Assembly (NCBI GenBank): GCA_019843655.1
Contig: JACDQD010000102.1
Coordinates: 8,503,501-8,567,500, forward strand
Direction: 5' to 3'
Origin: Lethocerus indicus
Lineage: Eukaryota; Arthropoda; Insecta; Hemiptera; Belostomatidae
Length of the DNA: 64,000 bases
Shown here piece after piece: positions 36,806-49,635 of the stretch; within the stretch, counting starts at the first letter, position 1, and the number at the start of each line of letters is the position of its first letter. Under the pieces are notes generated by a model, which did no database searches, had not been told where the DNA came from, and saw only the letters and a program-made list of their open reading frames with translations. The translations under genes and the position numbers were made by a program.

Positions 36806-39800
36806 AATATCTATGTGGGTTTCAATTATATTCCAGCCCTGTGGTCTATATCGAGGGTGGTCGATGGCCCCGGCGTTTTAGGTAATTGAATCAGAACCCC
36901 TCCCCCATCCCTACAAACGGAACCTCTCCACCTTTCTCTCTCATTCTCCCTCTTTCTCTCAGGTCCGCCGCGATCAACCCGCTGACAAAACTGGGTACCA
37001 CGATTTGGGGGTGGTGGGCGGAGGTTTTGCCGAGAGGGCGGGGAGAAAAATTTTTCTTGACGGCGAAAATTTCTCCAACGTCAGAAACAGAAAATCCGAG
37101 CGGGGGAGTTATTCGTTCGGCGAACAACGGCTGCGCTGCTGACAAAGAGATATTGCTTACTCAGATTGGTAACGAGTTGGGATTAATAATTTTCTTCCTC
37201 TAAAACTTATAAAAATATATACCTTATTTGAATATTTAATGTTCTTCGATTTTCGTTAGACAATTCAAAGAGGGCGCCTGACTTCAAAACCGATAAAGGA
37301 ATAGCAAAGCTTATGACAGATAGCATTCAGCGTTAAAATCAAGATCGTTATATAGAAATATACTTTGAAATATATTCAGATGTCTGGTTAGGTTTCTGAA
37401 ACTAATCGAGATCTGAAAATTTCTAATTGCATACAATTTTCCCACCTTAGGGTCAATGATATACCGCAAAAAAATTTCAACCTTTCAAAAAAATTTAATT
37501 TCAACCAAATTTTATCACAAAGCATTTTCCAATTCATTATCGTTCTGAAATGTCAATTAATTTGCACTCCGTCCAAGTTTCCACGCCTGGGGCATTGGCG
37601 AAATGAAATGACACGAATATTGTTCGAATGTAGCCATTTTTGCCGGCATAACTTTTCTATTAGCGCGAAAGACAAATAATAAATAATAAAATTTCAATAC
37701 AAAAAGTTTCATAAAAGTGGAACGATTGCCCATTTCTCGAAATGATCAAATATTTAAACTCAATAATGGATGCTTAAATATTCAGCGGGCGATAATTAAG
37801 AACCGTTTCATTATCGAACTATAACTTCCTTTTTATTATTTCAACGTGAAATTTTTTTCAGCAGTAATTACTGATTTCCCGTTGAAAGAGAGCATTTAAT
37901 ACTTCCCATGCAGCCAGGGTTAATAAAAATTATTAATATATATTAATCGACTGACTCAGTAGAGTTATATATACGCTAGATAAGTACTGTAGTTGATGTA
38001 TAATCGATTTTATTTCCTTACATTAATTATGGGAGATGATTATTTAACTTCGGTCCGTTACTATGAAGATCATAATTTTAATAACAGTTAACAATAAAAA
38101 CACAATTTTACTCCCACTTAAGTTCGGCTATAGATCAACACGTCTCATTCCGCTTGTCAAACACGCCTGAGTGAATAATTAATTAGTGAGCGGGTCGATA
38201 TCGCCACTAGAAATAAAGAATGCGAAGATGCCATCATTGAAAATTCAACTCATGAAATTTCGGTTTTTAGTGTCGACTATTAGGAAGAGCGTTAAAACGT
38301 TGGGTGTTTAACGACCCAGCGAGGGGGACACATCTCGGTGGCACATATTAGATCACGTCCCGCCCGTAAACCATAATCGCCATTGTTCTTACTTGCGCCG
38401 GCCAGATCTATCTCGTTTCATCTCGTAAAATTCTTATCTTTTAATTTTGGGCTCACCCGACTGATTTATAAACGGAGTTTATACCGACCTCTTTAGCCAA
38501 CCGAACTCAGTTCGGGCCCTTCGGAGTGTAAGTCTTGGATCCTAAAAATAAATGTTATTTTCCAGGAAGGCTCGATTTATTATTAAAGCCACGAGATTTT
38601 GCATTTACCAATTTCACATTCAAGAACGGAATGTGTTTTTTCAAAAGGAGCTCTTCGTTTATTCATAATTGAATTATTTGTTTTCCGTAAAACTAGGTAT
38701 ATCATCCAGGTGTGTAACACGGACCTTTATTGGAACTTGACTATATCATTCAATAGGAATAAAATGTTCTTCATAAATATTTATAGAAACTATTTTGTGG
38801 ATTCTAATATTAAATTGAATTCTTTAAGAGTGGAGAATAATCTTACAATAAAATCCAGGTGAAAAGTGCAGATATAAGGTTGCTACTGATACTGGTGATA
38901 TTTCTATACGTAAAGAGAACAACGGTTCATGGTTCAGGTTAAGAAAAAGGGGTCTTGTCGAGCATAACAAAGCAATCCAACGTTCTGCACAATCTAACTC
39001 GGGTATCCGGTTACTGAATTTCTTTCATTTGCAATGTCGAATATTCCCTTATATTCCTTTTCATTAATAAAATTCATTATTCTCTTGTCGGTGTAGCGGA
39101 ATTTCCTAATATTCGTGATTATGTTCGCTTTTATTTATTACTCGCAGTACATTTTTCATTAAGGTATATTGTTTTTTAAATCCCCTCCTCTCATAATCAG
39201 CTTGATTCTTTAATTTTAAATAATGATACACCTCCGGTGTAAAATTGTCAATGTATCCGTTTGTTTGTACCCGACTCCCTCTCGCCATTGGGGAATTAGC
39301 GCGGGACCGCTATCGGGAAAATTTAATTTGTGAAATGAGCAAAGCGTGGAAGTGACCGGAGCGCCCTTTATAGCGTTACCCCCTCGTATATAAGGGTTGA
39401 ACTCGGGGGTTGAACTTCTGTTCCCCGTGTCCTCTGATGTCAAATATAGGGTGAAAATTAATTATTACGAGTGTAGGACGACCCTTTTGTCGCGAATTGA
39501 CTGTAGAAAATCTGTGTAATTACCGCAAAAACAGGCTGTGGCTGTTCATAAGCAGTCGGATTTTCACAGAAATTGGCCCTTATGGTTGGAATTATTTATT
39601 ACACAGTTTCTCCCCCACTGAACTCGACATTTTTTTCTGTATATTCCTGTTTCTATTACATTTCTTTTACTTTATTATTAAACGTACACGTGAAATTCAA
39701 TTATATTTACATCTGGCTTTTAATAACATTACATTCCTTAAAAGAGCCTTAAAAACTATCTCATATTGTTTTGTTAATAAAATAATAAAATTCCACTGGG

Positions 39801-39947
39801 TCCCCTATGGATCAGAAATGTCGTTTCATTTTGAACATCGTACAGTATTTTCGTGAATTAGGGGTTTTCGAAAGGGTTCATTGGCGGAGATCAATCGGCT
39901 TCTGTATGAGCGATATTCTTTGTAATCACATAAAAGGCGAATGAGAG

Positions 39948-39951
<4 letters not shown>

Positions 39952-39981
<30 letters not shown>
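39952..39981. repeat. (GA)n microsatellite
   Basis: About 15 GA units, continuing into an imperfect GA-rich stretch (GTGAGAGGGAGGGAG). Confidence 0.9.
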
Positions 39982-39984
<3 letters not shown>

Positions 39985-41388
39985 GAGGGAGGGAGAAGGG
40001 GGTATTCAAGGGTAACGGAGAAAAACCCCGACGAACAGGTCTTTCATTCGCCACCCTTCTCGTCACATTTATTTCCTGAAAGTGCAAAACGGAAGAAATA
40101 TAAGAAACACAGCGAGAGCCAATCAATTTGCGGAAAGTATGTGAGCACCGCCAAGCGCTGAAATATGTTGTGGGAATATCTCTGTTCCAGAAAAATGGTT
40201 CCCCGCTCGGAGAAAAGATTTCTCTCTCCTTATTAGAACGATGGCCTCTGACTTTTCCCCTTCCTCAGTAGAATTCCGTCAGTGATATTAACACAGGTGC
40301 GAAATAAAATCAAGATTTCAAATAAAATTGCAGTTTTTCTATAGTGATAGGGCAGAAATCAGAGGAATTATTTCAGTCATGACATCCCGAATATTTTGAC
40401 TAGTTCTATGGTTCTAAATTAATAGGGGTATATAAAATATAGAATACGCATCATTTAAGTTACCCCGCACAATTTAGAACGGTGGATAGATAAAGGATTT
40501 AAAAAATGGATGTACCTCAAGGGGAATTTTCCTGGAAAGAAAAAGATATAAACTAAAAACAAGTACCTTTTCAGAATACATGATACGATACATCCCGCAA
40601 TTGCTATCAGATTACATTCCAGTTGTGTCACACATGTCGCGACGTTTCAATTTCTAAATATTGATAGTTTTGAAAACAAAATGTCGATTTAAATATTACC
40701 GCCACTATACTTTTTTTGTTCCCTCGAATAAATTGAAATGCAAACCCAGTCAGTTCATAAAGGAAATATGCATTATTTATGAGAGGGAGAGGGTTAGGGC
40801 CGAGGCAACTTTTATGGCAAACCTTGATCTTTAACACATATTATTAGCCGCATTTTTTTTATATTATTTCATTTTACATCGGCAGCTATATGCGTCTCTT
40901 TCCTTTGGAAATATATAAGTAGAACATTTTGAATGTAAAAGAAGAAAAATCTTCTGTCTTTGATGTTATAATTAGTCGACTGCAGCTATATTTTTTATGT
41001 GAATCTGAATTGTAAATTTGTCTACACTTACAGAGATCTTGAGAGTGGTAATGAATGAATCAACCCTGGTTCAGGCATTAGGAAATAGAACTAAAAACAG
41101 GTTATAACTACACTTATATAATCAATTTCCCATATACCGTATTGCAACCAATACAGACTCACTTTTTTCTAGCAACGACATATCACAGATCAAATTCTTT
41201 TTTTATTCCTTTAATAATGCTCAAAATAATAGTAATACTCAGTACCAAACACGTGTAGAGAATTAGGTATAAAAGTAATCTTTAGTAATGTGCGAAAGAG
41301 AATATCATTTCAAAGTACGTAAAGCATATGGAATTAATTAAATTACGATGTTATAGTTATATAATCTCATGTACCACCAATCCATATT

Positions 41389-41892
41389 TCATTGCATGTA
41401 TGGATTCCTCGATGAATGAAACAACGATTTCTGAAATTTTTGATTAAACTTTTGATTTTCACAGTACTGAACCTCAGTTGCTCTCATCTCCAGACCGAGG
41501 GAGAGTTGGGAAAATGTGTCTAGTATTGCACTTCCCATCCCAATTGTAGGAAGGCGATATGCAGTGGGGCACCTCGATTCGTTTCTCATATCAGCGACTG
41601 TGGCCCGCTTTGTTGTTGGCGTTGGGGAAAGATTTAGACCGCAATTAAAAAGCTGCACGCGTACGCTCCGCCGCCACTCGTCGAGTCTTATCCAATTAAA
41701 GCTATAAAGGGCGGGGAACTTATGGCGGAGACGTGCCGCATCTTTCAGATCCGAAATAACCATTGTTTCACATATGGGTTTTCTTACGTATTGAAAACAG
41801 CGCACGTGTTGTTGTTGCCGGAGAGAACGAGCCTCTGGGGCTGAAATTAATAAGGAAACGGGACCCCCTTTAACTTCAGACGAAAACGCCAT
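41389..41892 (-). other. Longest ATG open frame in the window (167 codons), probably not a gene
   Basis: ATG at 41892 opens a frame through a moderately GC-rich patch (includes DLKDAARLRHKFPALYSFNW). No domain, signal peptide or repeat is seen, and no promoter or polyadenylation context stands out. A frame of this length is near the upper end expected by chance over 64 kb and six frames. Confidence 0.15.
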
Positions 41893-44129
41893 TAGAAGAT
41901 ACACCGACCACCTGGATTAATATCGAGTATTAAATTTAATCACTTCCTAGGTTTCGACTTTCGGTGATCGTTATAGGCGCAATTTATAAGCAAACAATCG
42001 CGGATCGTTAAAAGCCACGTATTGATTTTAAGAAACCTGATTTTAGTTGTCGATATAAAAGAAACACAATGAGTACAAGGTGTGGAGTGATTTCAAACGG
42101 GAAGCACACTTTACAGTTTTCATTTGAGATCAGTTGTTCGGTTAGACAAACCTCGTAATGCTAATAAATATTAATAGTAAACTCAATAAAATAATGTTTA
42201 AATCGATTAAGAAAAAATTGGTTTAATGAGTTCTAAAAATCCTACACTCGGGTAATTCTGCTGTGTGCCGAGCTCAAATATCTGCAGCACTGACAAGTCA
42301 GTTAAATACCGTATTGGGGAAACCCAAAGTAATTTTTAGAAATAAACGGCCCACGTTACCCCTACTGTATCTACTCTGATTAATTACTCATTTCATAAGA
42401 CGGTCGGTTTTGGGCGTTTAGAAATTAAAGGGCGTTTCTCGGTAAGGAAGTGGCGGGAGGCGCCCGGGGGCGCATGAAATTTAAAAAACTGTGGTTCGTC
42501 TTTTTATTGTCTTTGCCGGCGCCCTGTCTCCGTTTTTTAGAAAGAAAAATATTATTTTTCATCTCCCTCGCGCCCTTCCGCCGAGGGCTCATTGTCCTAA
42601 TATTATGCTGAATCTGAGAAAATTAAAAACAAACAGAGACCGCCTTGGTGGTGGATGACACGGGGGCCCCGGCGCGTATATACTCGGGCCCGCGTACCTC
42701 ATCCGTCCGCTGTTTGCCCTCAGACCAACGAATACACCCGACATATTTAGCCCTTAAACGCCCGGGGTCTGCCCAAATGAAAGTTAAATAAAGAATTCAC
42801 CGGATGGGCACCCATTTTTGACTAGTTTCAAACGGAATTTCGCCGTTCATGAAAACTGCAATCTATGTGGTAATAGTGATTATCGATAAAACTTAGGTGT
42901 TTAGTGAAAACGAGCAAGTTCATGTGGCCAGGAACTCTGGCCACAAGATCTTGCGGCGCGCTCCAAGCTCCTGATGGGCCAAGCTCCAAGCACTAGACCG
43001 GCACAACTAATTGATGGTATGGTCTACATACCTTTCAACACGTCTCACCTAACGGAGCATGCTTTTATTGGTTACATTATAAAATGTACTGCAATCCATA
43101 GAATAATTCATTATTTGCATTCCTTCGTGGATATTTGTAGAAACTAAAACAATAACCTCCACGAATTATCCGACATTTTATTTTTCTACTCTTTTGACAC
43201 TGTCATTAGTTCATTCTTTTTTATCTCATTGAGGTTTTAAGAACAATATTTTCCCGATAAGACCACGGGATCTTTATTTTAGATTACACGGGAGAAAAAA
43301 AATGAATATTTATACATATATATAAACGTAGGAGGCCTACGATCAGGAGTATATGAAACTATTATCGAATGTGTTGTAAATAACAAAATACTATATTAAT
43401 TAACTGAAATAATTGTAATAAAATATTAGTAGCTCTTATCAGTAGTAGCTATATTCATTACGACTATACAGAAAGTATAAAACGGGAGAAAATTTCGAAA
43501 TCGATTCTTGATTTTTGATTAAACTCTTCAATAATATCGTTTCATAAAGCATTCAAAAGCTGATCTATTGCAGAAAATAGTCGCAAAAGGCAGGGGGAAT
43601 ATCCGTGTCATTTGTTCAGTGTACAGCCTATCTCCTCCGCCCTCCCCCTCTCCCCACGAATACCGATTTTTTATTCATGCTCTTACTAAGGGCTGTCGTT
43701 TATTTTCTTTAGCCCCATCGAATATACGTACTCTTCCCTAGGCTCTATACAATACCGGTGGCCCGGATCCCTTTGTATCTTTTCCTCTCTGCATTATGGA
43801 CGCCGTAGAAAGAAAAAAAATGGAAGAAACAAGGAGAAAAATTCTTGGGAGTCTCCAATTTTGCAAATTGGATTCGGACCGTACTCCCTCCTTCCCCCCC
43901 CCTTCTACCATTCCGAAAATGGTTGACAAAAATATGCGGACTCTCGTATCGAGTGTTCCCCCCGCCCCTGATCCTGTATTTCCCCTCTATCCTTTTTTTA
44001 CTCCTTCAATACGCTTAGAGCATGCAAAAGTATCGGCATAATTCTGCGAATTCAAATTATGTACTTTATGGCAAGAATTAATACCTTTTCCTCCTGAACC
44101 CATTTTCAACGTTTCCCATAGGATAAGAC

Positions 44130-44917
44130 CCTTTTTCCTAATTTACTTGTACTGTACATCATCTGTCCCTTTATTTCATGCAAATTGGATTTGTAGCGTC
44201 CCCAGAATAATATTTTGATTAATGTGATTCCGTGACCAGTGTATTATATAATTTTATTGTATAACACATGCCATAAAGACATATACAGTTTTGTTAAAAA
44301 TAGGTACATTGGAATACAGGTCTGGTAACATATAGTATTCATTTATTATTTGAACGAGGTGATTCCAAATACCTGAAACATACTTTCTATTCCTGTGGAC
44401 ATTTGTACACTAATGTTACACGTTTTGTGATAGTGAGATAGCCAAAGGAAAATTACATTTAACATACCTGTTTTGTGGTCTGCGAGGGGTTGGAATACCG
44501 TAGATTCCACGTGTGTCTGTCTCCTCTCGCTGGTTTGGTCTTTTGCTAGACCGGTTTCGGCTGCTCGCCATCTTCAGTAGCGGTGTTAGTAACTGTTTGC
44601 ACTTTGGATGTTTTTCGGGCATCCTCACTGCACTGTCACTGTCACTTGTACTGTGAGGCGCTATATGTAGGGCGCTAATACTAAAATGTAGGACAGACCT
44701 GTCTTGCGGGCTAGTATTAGATGCGCCGTACCATTGAAACTAGTAGCGCATCAAACTGAATACAATACAAGTGACAGTGGCAGTGCAGTGAGGATGCCCG
44801 AAAAACATCGAAAGTGCTAACAGTGACTAACACCGCTACTGAAGATGGCGAGCAGTCGAAACCGGTCTAGCAAAAGACCAAACCAGCGAGAGGAGACAGA
44901 AACACGCGAAATCTACG
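44130..44917 (+). mobile_element. Foldback repeat family, copy B
   Basis: Order on the plus strand: tail 44130-44457, first arm 44458-44655, loop 44656-44763, second arm 44764-44917. The second arm stops early at CGAAATCTACG and lacks roughly the outer 45 bases present in copy A. The copy is colinear with copy A read in reverse. The loop carries TAGGGCGCTAATACTAAAAT, shared with A and C. No flanking target-site duplication was seen. Confidence 0.75.
44468..44571 (-). other. Exon-like open frame in the first arm of copy B
   Basis: This is again a 104-nt frame from AAGATGGCG to ACAG|GTATGT on the minus strand. It starts MASSRNRSSKRPNQREETDT and ends TPRRPQN. The opposing arm (ATG at 44845) keeps the same frame open up to its truncation at 44917 (ends TETREIY). 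The frame is therefore intact in all three complete arms and in the truncated one. Confidence 0.4.
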
Positions 44918-45455
44918 AAAATTACATTAGTTCAAGGCACTATTGAACTCTAAATAAACTGTTGTTGAAGTGGTGTTAAAAGATCTCTTTCTCTCAGTAT
45001 TCGGTACGGTGGAATCGATCGCCAATCGAAATTGATTCCTAGTCGGTTCGATAATTTCGACGTTCGTTCGGGTAATTGTCGTTGTTTCATACAGATAAAG
45101 GGGCGGTGGGGGGTTCATTTCCCCACCCGGGAGAATCGGGAAATAACAATAAAAACGGGCCCGGCCGATTGAACGGGTCAGATACCGCGGGCAATTAGCC
45201 GGCCCGTTCGTATGCAAGCCCGATCGCCTACTGGAGATAGATACAACAGTCCACGGCTTGGACGCACACTCGACGCCAGTCAACCCATTTTATCCGCGCC
45301 GGAATTTCCCCAAACAGGGATCAGTTTGAAAGTCGGTTTACAATCATCGCATTTAACGACAGAGATTGCACAATTTCTTCTATTGTTCCCCGAACGCGAT
45401 TAATATTGATATAAACGTTCTAAAGCGAAACTGAGCAACTCATTGGCAATGAAAC
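44918..45455. other. Unique spacer between repeat copies B and C
   Basis: A 538-bp stretch with a GC-rich middle (about 45100-45320, including CCCACCCGGGAG and GGGCCCGGCC). It is not part of the repeat family. A minus-strand open frame covers most of it but is not protein-like and reaches no recognisable splice signal. I see no gene in it. Confidence 0.5.
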
Positions 45456-45467
45456 ATACAGTTTCAC
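45456..45467 (+). repeat. Target-site duplication left of copy C
   Basis: ATACAGTTTCAC lies immediately before the first base of copy C and is repeated exactly at 45834-45845. Confidence 0.75.
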
Positions 45468-45833
45468 GTAGATTTCGTGCATTTCTGTCTGCTTGGTCTT
45501 TGAGGCGAGGTACTGTGAGGCGCTATATGTAGGGCGCTGATACTAAAATGTAAGACACTCCTTTGTTGCGGGCTAGTATTAGGTGCGCCGTACCATTGAA
45601 ACTAGTAGCGCATTAAACTGAATACACTACAACCACAGTGCTAGTGACAGTGACAGTATAGTGAGCATGCCCGAAAAACATCCAAAGCGCCAAAAGTGGC
45701 TAACACCGCTACTGAAGATGGAGAGCAGCCGTAACTGGCCTAGCACAAGACCAACCAGCGAGGGGAGACAGAAATGCACGAAATCTACGGTATTCCAACC
45801 CCTCGCATACCACAAAACAGATATGTTAAACTA
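45468..45833 (+). mobile_element. Foldback repeat family, copy C, truncated at the 5' end
   Basis: The copy starts GTAGATTTCGTG, which corresponds to a point inside the first arm, so it lacks the tail and the outer edge of that arm. Most of the remaining first arm is deleted: after about 45491 the sequence goes through a short GCTTGGTCTTT scrap to GTACTGTGAGG. Loop and second arm are complete (arm about 45634-45833) and end GATATGTTAAACT. The open frame is broken: MASS became MESS, a base is lost in the CCAAACCAG stretch, and the donor GT is now AT. The copy is flanked by a perfect 12-bp direct repeat. Confidence 0.75.
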
Positions 45834-45845
45834 ATACAGTTTCAC
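45834..45845 (+). repeat. Target-site duplication right of copy C
   Basis: ATACAGTTTCAC lies immediately after the GTTAAACTA end of copy C and matches 45456-45467 exactly. Confidence 0.75.
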
Positions 45846-48800
45846 TCATCTTCCTTATAACTGACGATTTCGGCTCTTTTAAATGATTCCCCGCTAAATT
45901 GGTATCTGTATATTATACTATCAGGACCGGATTATTTCCTTCCCCATTACGGAAAAATTTTTTTTTTAATTTTTTCTCTAGTTTTTATAGCGGGTTGACT
46001 TATTATACTTATCATGATAAACTCCTATGAACCGGGCTTGTTATACTTACATTAGATGCAACATATTACTTCTTTATAATATCTTAATAGGCTGTGACAA
46101 TCGAAATGTCTCGAGTAAAACGGACGGCATATCGATGCGTTACTTTTTATTTTACCTGAGACATGAAGCTTAGGGACGAATCGGTGGCGAATAAGGTCTG
46201 TTTAGCGTGCTCTAGAATAGGATGAGGGCCCGAATGTCGGGCGCTGGTAGGATGGTGGTATGGTATGGGCCGGCGGGGGTGTTGAGGGGGGCGAAATTTT
46301 CATCGCCTCGGTTCGACCCTCTCCTAACATATTGTTTGCCGCCACTCTCCCCCGCCCAGTTCGCCCTTCTCTGGGCGGAATTAAAAAAATGACTGGGAGC
46401 GGTTACGGTTACATAATTTCCCAGAGGCCCCCTTCCTTCTCTTCCGCCTACGACCGCCTTCCCGCCGATATTAAACCTGTTCGGAACGCCCAACCCCCTC
46501 CTCCTCTCACCAATCGCCCCGGCCCTTGTTTACCCTCCAAGTCCAAACACCGGGAATATTCTCGGATGTAAGATTAATAGTGGTATCGAAATAATCGATT
46601 CTAATCCATCATTCGGAACTCCATAATTTGCATTGTTTATCACCGTTATTTATTGTTTCTTTTTCGTTATTTATTTCCTACTAAAACACCGTGTGGTACG
46701 TGTCCAGATCACACCATATGGCCTACAATGCGGATTATTCTGAAACTGATAACGCTTGTTTTTATTCGTACGCAACAACTAGTAGTTCCATCACCCTTGT
46801 GTTAACCTTAATGTAGCTAAGAATAGTACCTTAATATTCACGTCAGACCTGTAGATACCTTCTATTTTCCAATTGATTCCTTCGATACTTAATAAACAGA
46901 GTGGTGGAAGTGTGTTTTATATGAGTTAGGCCATGCTCCAGTTATTATAAATTAAATGAACGGGAACATGAAATCTCTGTAATAACGGATGAATGAAAAT
47001 GTTATAATTTTATGTATTTCTTTTACCTTTTAATTATAAATAGAAATTTCACGAGACGCGAATTATTTATTCATACTGTAAGCCATTATTATATGCTCTA
47101 TACCAACAATTTAATTTGTATTAAAATTGTAAGCCCTAATTGTTCCGGCTGACAATTCAAAAATATGCGCTGTTTTTTTTATACGCTAAAATAGATGTTC
47201 GGATCCTGAAACAGGACCCCGTACCTCGTTCCGTTCTAATTCCATGCAGCTAAGTGCATGTCTCCCGGTAATTAAGTAATTAAGAAAACAAGGCAATGAA
47301 AAATAGAGGGGTTGTATGGCGGCTCCGGGGGTCTGTTAGCGGCTGTGACCTTACTTGTTGTTATTAGGCTGGCGTTAATTAGAACACAGCCGAGGCCCAT
47401 GTATCGTGTGCATACATACCTATATGCGTACCCCCGGTGTTCCTCCTCTCGATGTTTACGTTTAATTTCGGAGCACGTAACCTGCCGCCCCGCTCCTACC
47501 CGACCAATAAAAATAAACACCGGCCACCGTGTTTTTGGCAGTCCCCGATCGGAATATGTCCCCTCAACCTGATGTTTAATTTCAATAAATAAATATATAC
47601 ACAAATATATATATATATATGAGTGTGTTTGTACATGTACATATATATATGGGGTAATTGAAAATTAGATTGGTTTCGTATTTTACACGGAACTTCTTGA
47701 TATTTTACTCTAATATTCTGGCAGTATCGATAAGATGCTTATTATCCAAAATCAGTGTACTACCTCTAACGGAAGTTAGTTCCAACTTAGGTTCGCGAAG
47801 TCTTTCTCCTCTGGAGTGTGGCCGCCGCTAGCTAAAGGTCGGTATTAAATATGCATTGGGTCTCGGCTCGGTGAATCCCAGCCGGGATATCCCGCGTATC
47901 TCCGGCCATTAGATTACTAATCTTACTGCTTATTTCACATTAAAATACTACTAATAATACTAACAATTTGAGATAATTGTATATATATATATAGTCCTCG
48001 CAAACAGGAATAAGAAAGCGAGTGGTAAATGGTTGTATTTTGCGACGGGGGTTTTCTTATATTCGGTGTAAGCAGAAAACCCGGTTCGGTTAGCAGGTAG
48101 AGGGCAGCAATCGGAAAGTGAGCACAAACTGATATAATACAAAAGCAGATTTTGAGTCTGTCCGAAATGAGATTGTGTTCTGCTAGGGGTGGGAGGGGAG
48201 TTGTTGGACGTTCGCTCTCGTGAGGGTCGTATTTGTGATAAGGGCGGCCCGCAGAGCTCTGTTGTGGGAAATATGAAATTTCGCACAGCTTTGCAGAATG
48301 GCCTCTCGGAATTGTCTCGTACGGACAGTATATTTTGACAGCATCTTAAATGGTGTTTACTGGACGGCTTTAATATTTATCAAATGGCACATTCGTATCG
48401 ATTCTCCCACTGTCATTTTAATTTCATTAATTTTAATACCGACACATTCTATTGATGTATTGTCGCGGAACTGTTGTGTAGAACGCGATTAAACCGCCTC
48501 GGTGGCGAATGCACTTTAGCCCTTTAGCCTTAGAGTGGGTTGCACTTGCAGTTGAGGCATTCGTGACCGAATCAATTTTGACAGGCCGCAAACCTTCCTG
48601 AAAGCAGGACTGAAATATCTGATTTTAGCCCGGAGGGGTTGAATTCACCCCCACCCCTCCCACCGTCCGCCTCGCCCCTCTTCCACACCGGTAATCACTC
48701 AACCTCAATTTCCGTCCACATTAGTGGAAAGCGAAATGGTTAGGCCCAGATAAAACCATTCCATTCTTGTCTCTAATAGCAACCCGCTATAATTAGCGCT

Positions 48801-49108
48801 TAATTGAAATAATATTCCCTCGAAATACTTTTTGCCCGAGTATTGTGATGAAATATTTTGGAATTGTTAAACCTCCTTAATGTGGCAACGGATCTTTTCG
48901 TATAATCCGAGTGGTAAGCATTATAATTTCAAATCATTATTTCAATTTCAATTTTTCTGGCTAGAAATAAATATTCTCATATTGTCCTTTTACATATATT
49001 TCAATAAACGCACGTGCATAAGACGTGAATTATATTTAAAATATAATATTGTGCCCAAAATAGGGGAACCAAAAGATGTCCTGTTTACACAATATTAATT
49101 TCCATAAT

Positions 49109-49111
<3 letters not shown>

Positions 49112-49164
<53 letters not shown>
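49112..49164. repeat. (AT)n microsatellite
   Basis: About 26 uninterrupted AT units. Confidence 0.95.
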
Positions 49165-49167
<3 letters not shown>

Positions 49168-49303
49168 TTATATGTGTGTGTTTATTGTCCTTGTCCTTTT
49201 ATCCATTGCAATATAATAGGGAAAGGGCGATGGCTAAATGCATAACCAACGACTCTGCTACTGTAAAATTAATTATAATTACGATATTCTAAGTGAGAGA
49301 CGT

Positions 49304-49319
49304 TGCCGGCATGCCGGCA
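49304..49319. promoter_or_regulatory. Perfect 16-bp GC-rich palindrome
   Basis: TGCCGGCATGCCGGCA equals its own reverse complement. This could be a binding site for a dimeric protein, but no factor is assigned. Confidence 0.35.
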
Positions 49320-49602
49320 CTACAGTTACATCTGGCCGGATATAAGCTTGCAGCTTACGAGCCTTCTGACCGCGTCCCTTTCTCAAGGAAGTCTTATTTA
49401 TAGATACCGTATTTTACAGTTTCCAAACGCAAATTTTAATAGAACGAAAGTGCCCGAAACCGTGTCATAATCGTGACCGGGGCTTTTCTTCAGCCGATTA
49501 CCGTATTAGGGGACACAGCGCTGCTGGCCAAAGTATAATTCGGTCTTGGTTCGGTTTTGGTCGGGCACGTGTCGGTTGGCGGCGTGCAGTGGCGCAATAA
49601 CG

Positions 49603-49635
49603 AACACGCGCGCACGCACGCGCGCACACACACAG
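49603..49635. repeat. Alternating CG/CA purine-pyrimidine tract
   Basis: ACGCGCGCACGCACGCGCGC continues into CACACACACA. Strict purine-pyrimidine alternation with CG and CA steps is the classical type of Z-DNA-forming sequence. Confidence 0.8.

Larger units (their letters stand above)
30911..44129. other. Noncoding, probably intronic, between repeat copies A and B
   Basis: GC-rich islands occur at about 31090-31420, 33540-33790, 34660-34960, 36880-37140, 42420-42780 and 43600-43760. The rest is AT-rich. It holds a (CT)n(AT)n compound microsatellite at 36735-36799 and a GA tract at 39952-39981. No exon could be supported; the longest ATG frame (41389-41892, minus) is listed separately. Confidence 0.45.

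Noticed and set aside
41590..41700. FVVGVGE-like sequence resembling an RRM RNP motif
   Set aside because: The rest of the frame lacks RNP1 and the conserved TIA1 RRM2 residues, so it is not the missing exon.
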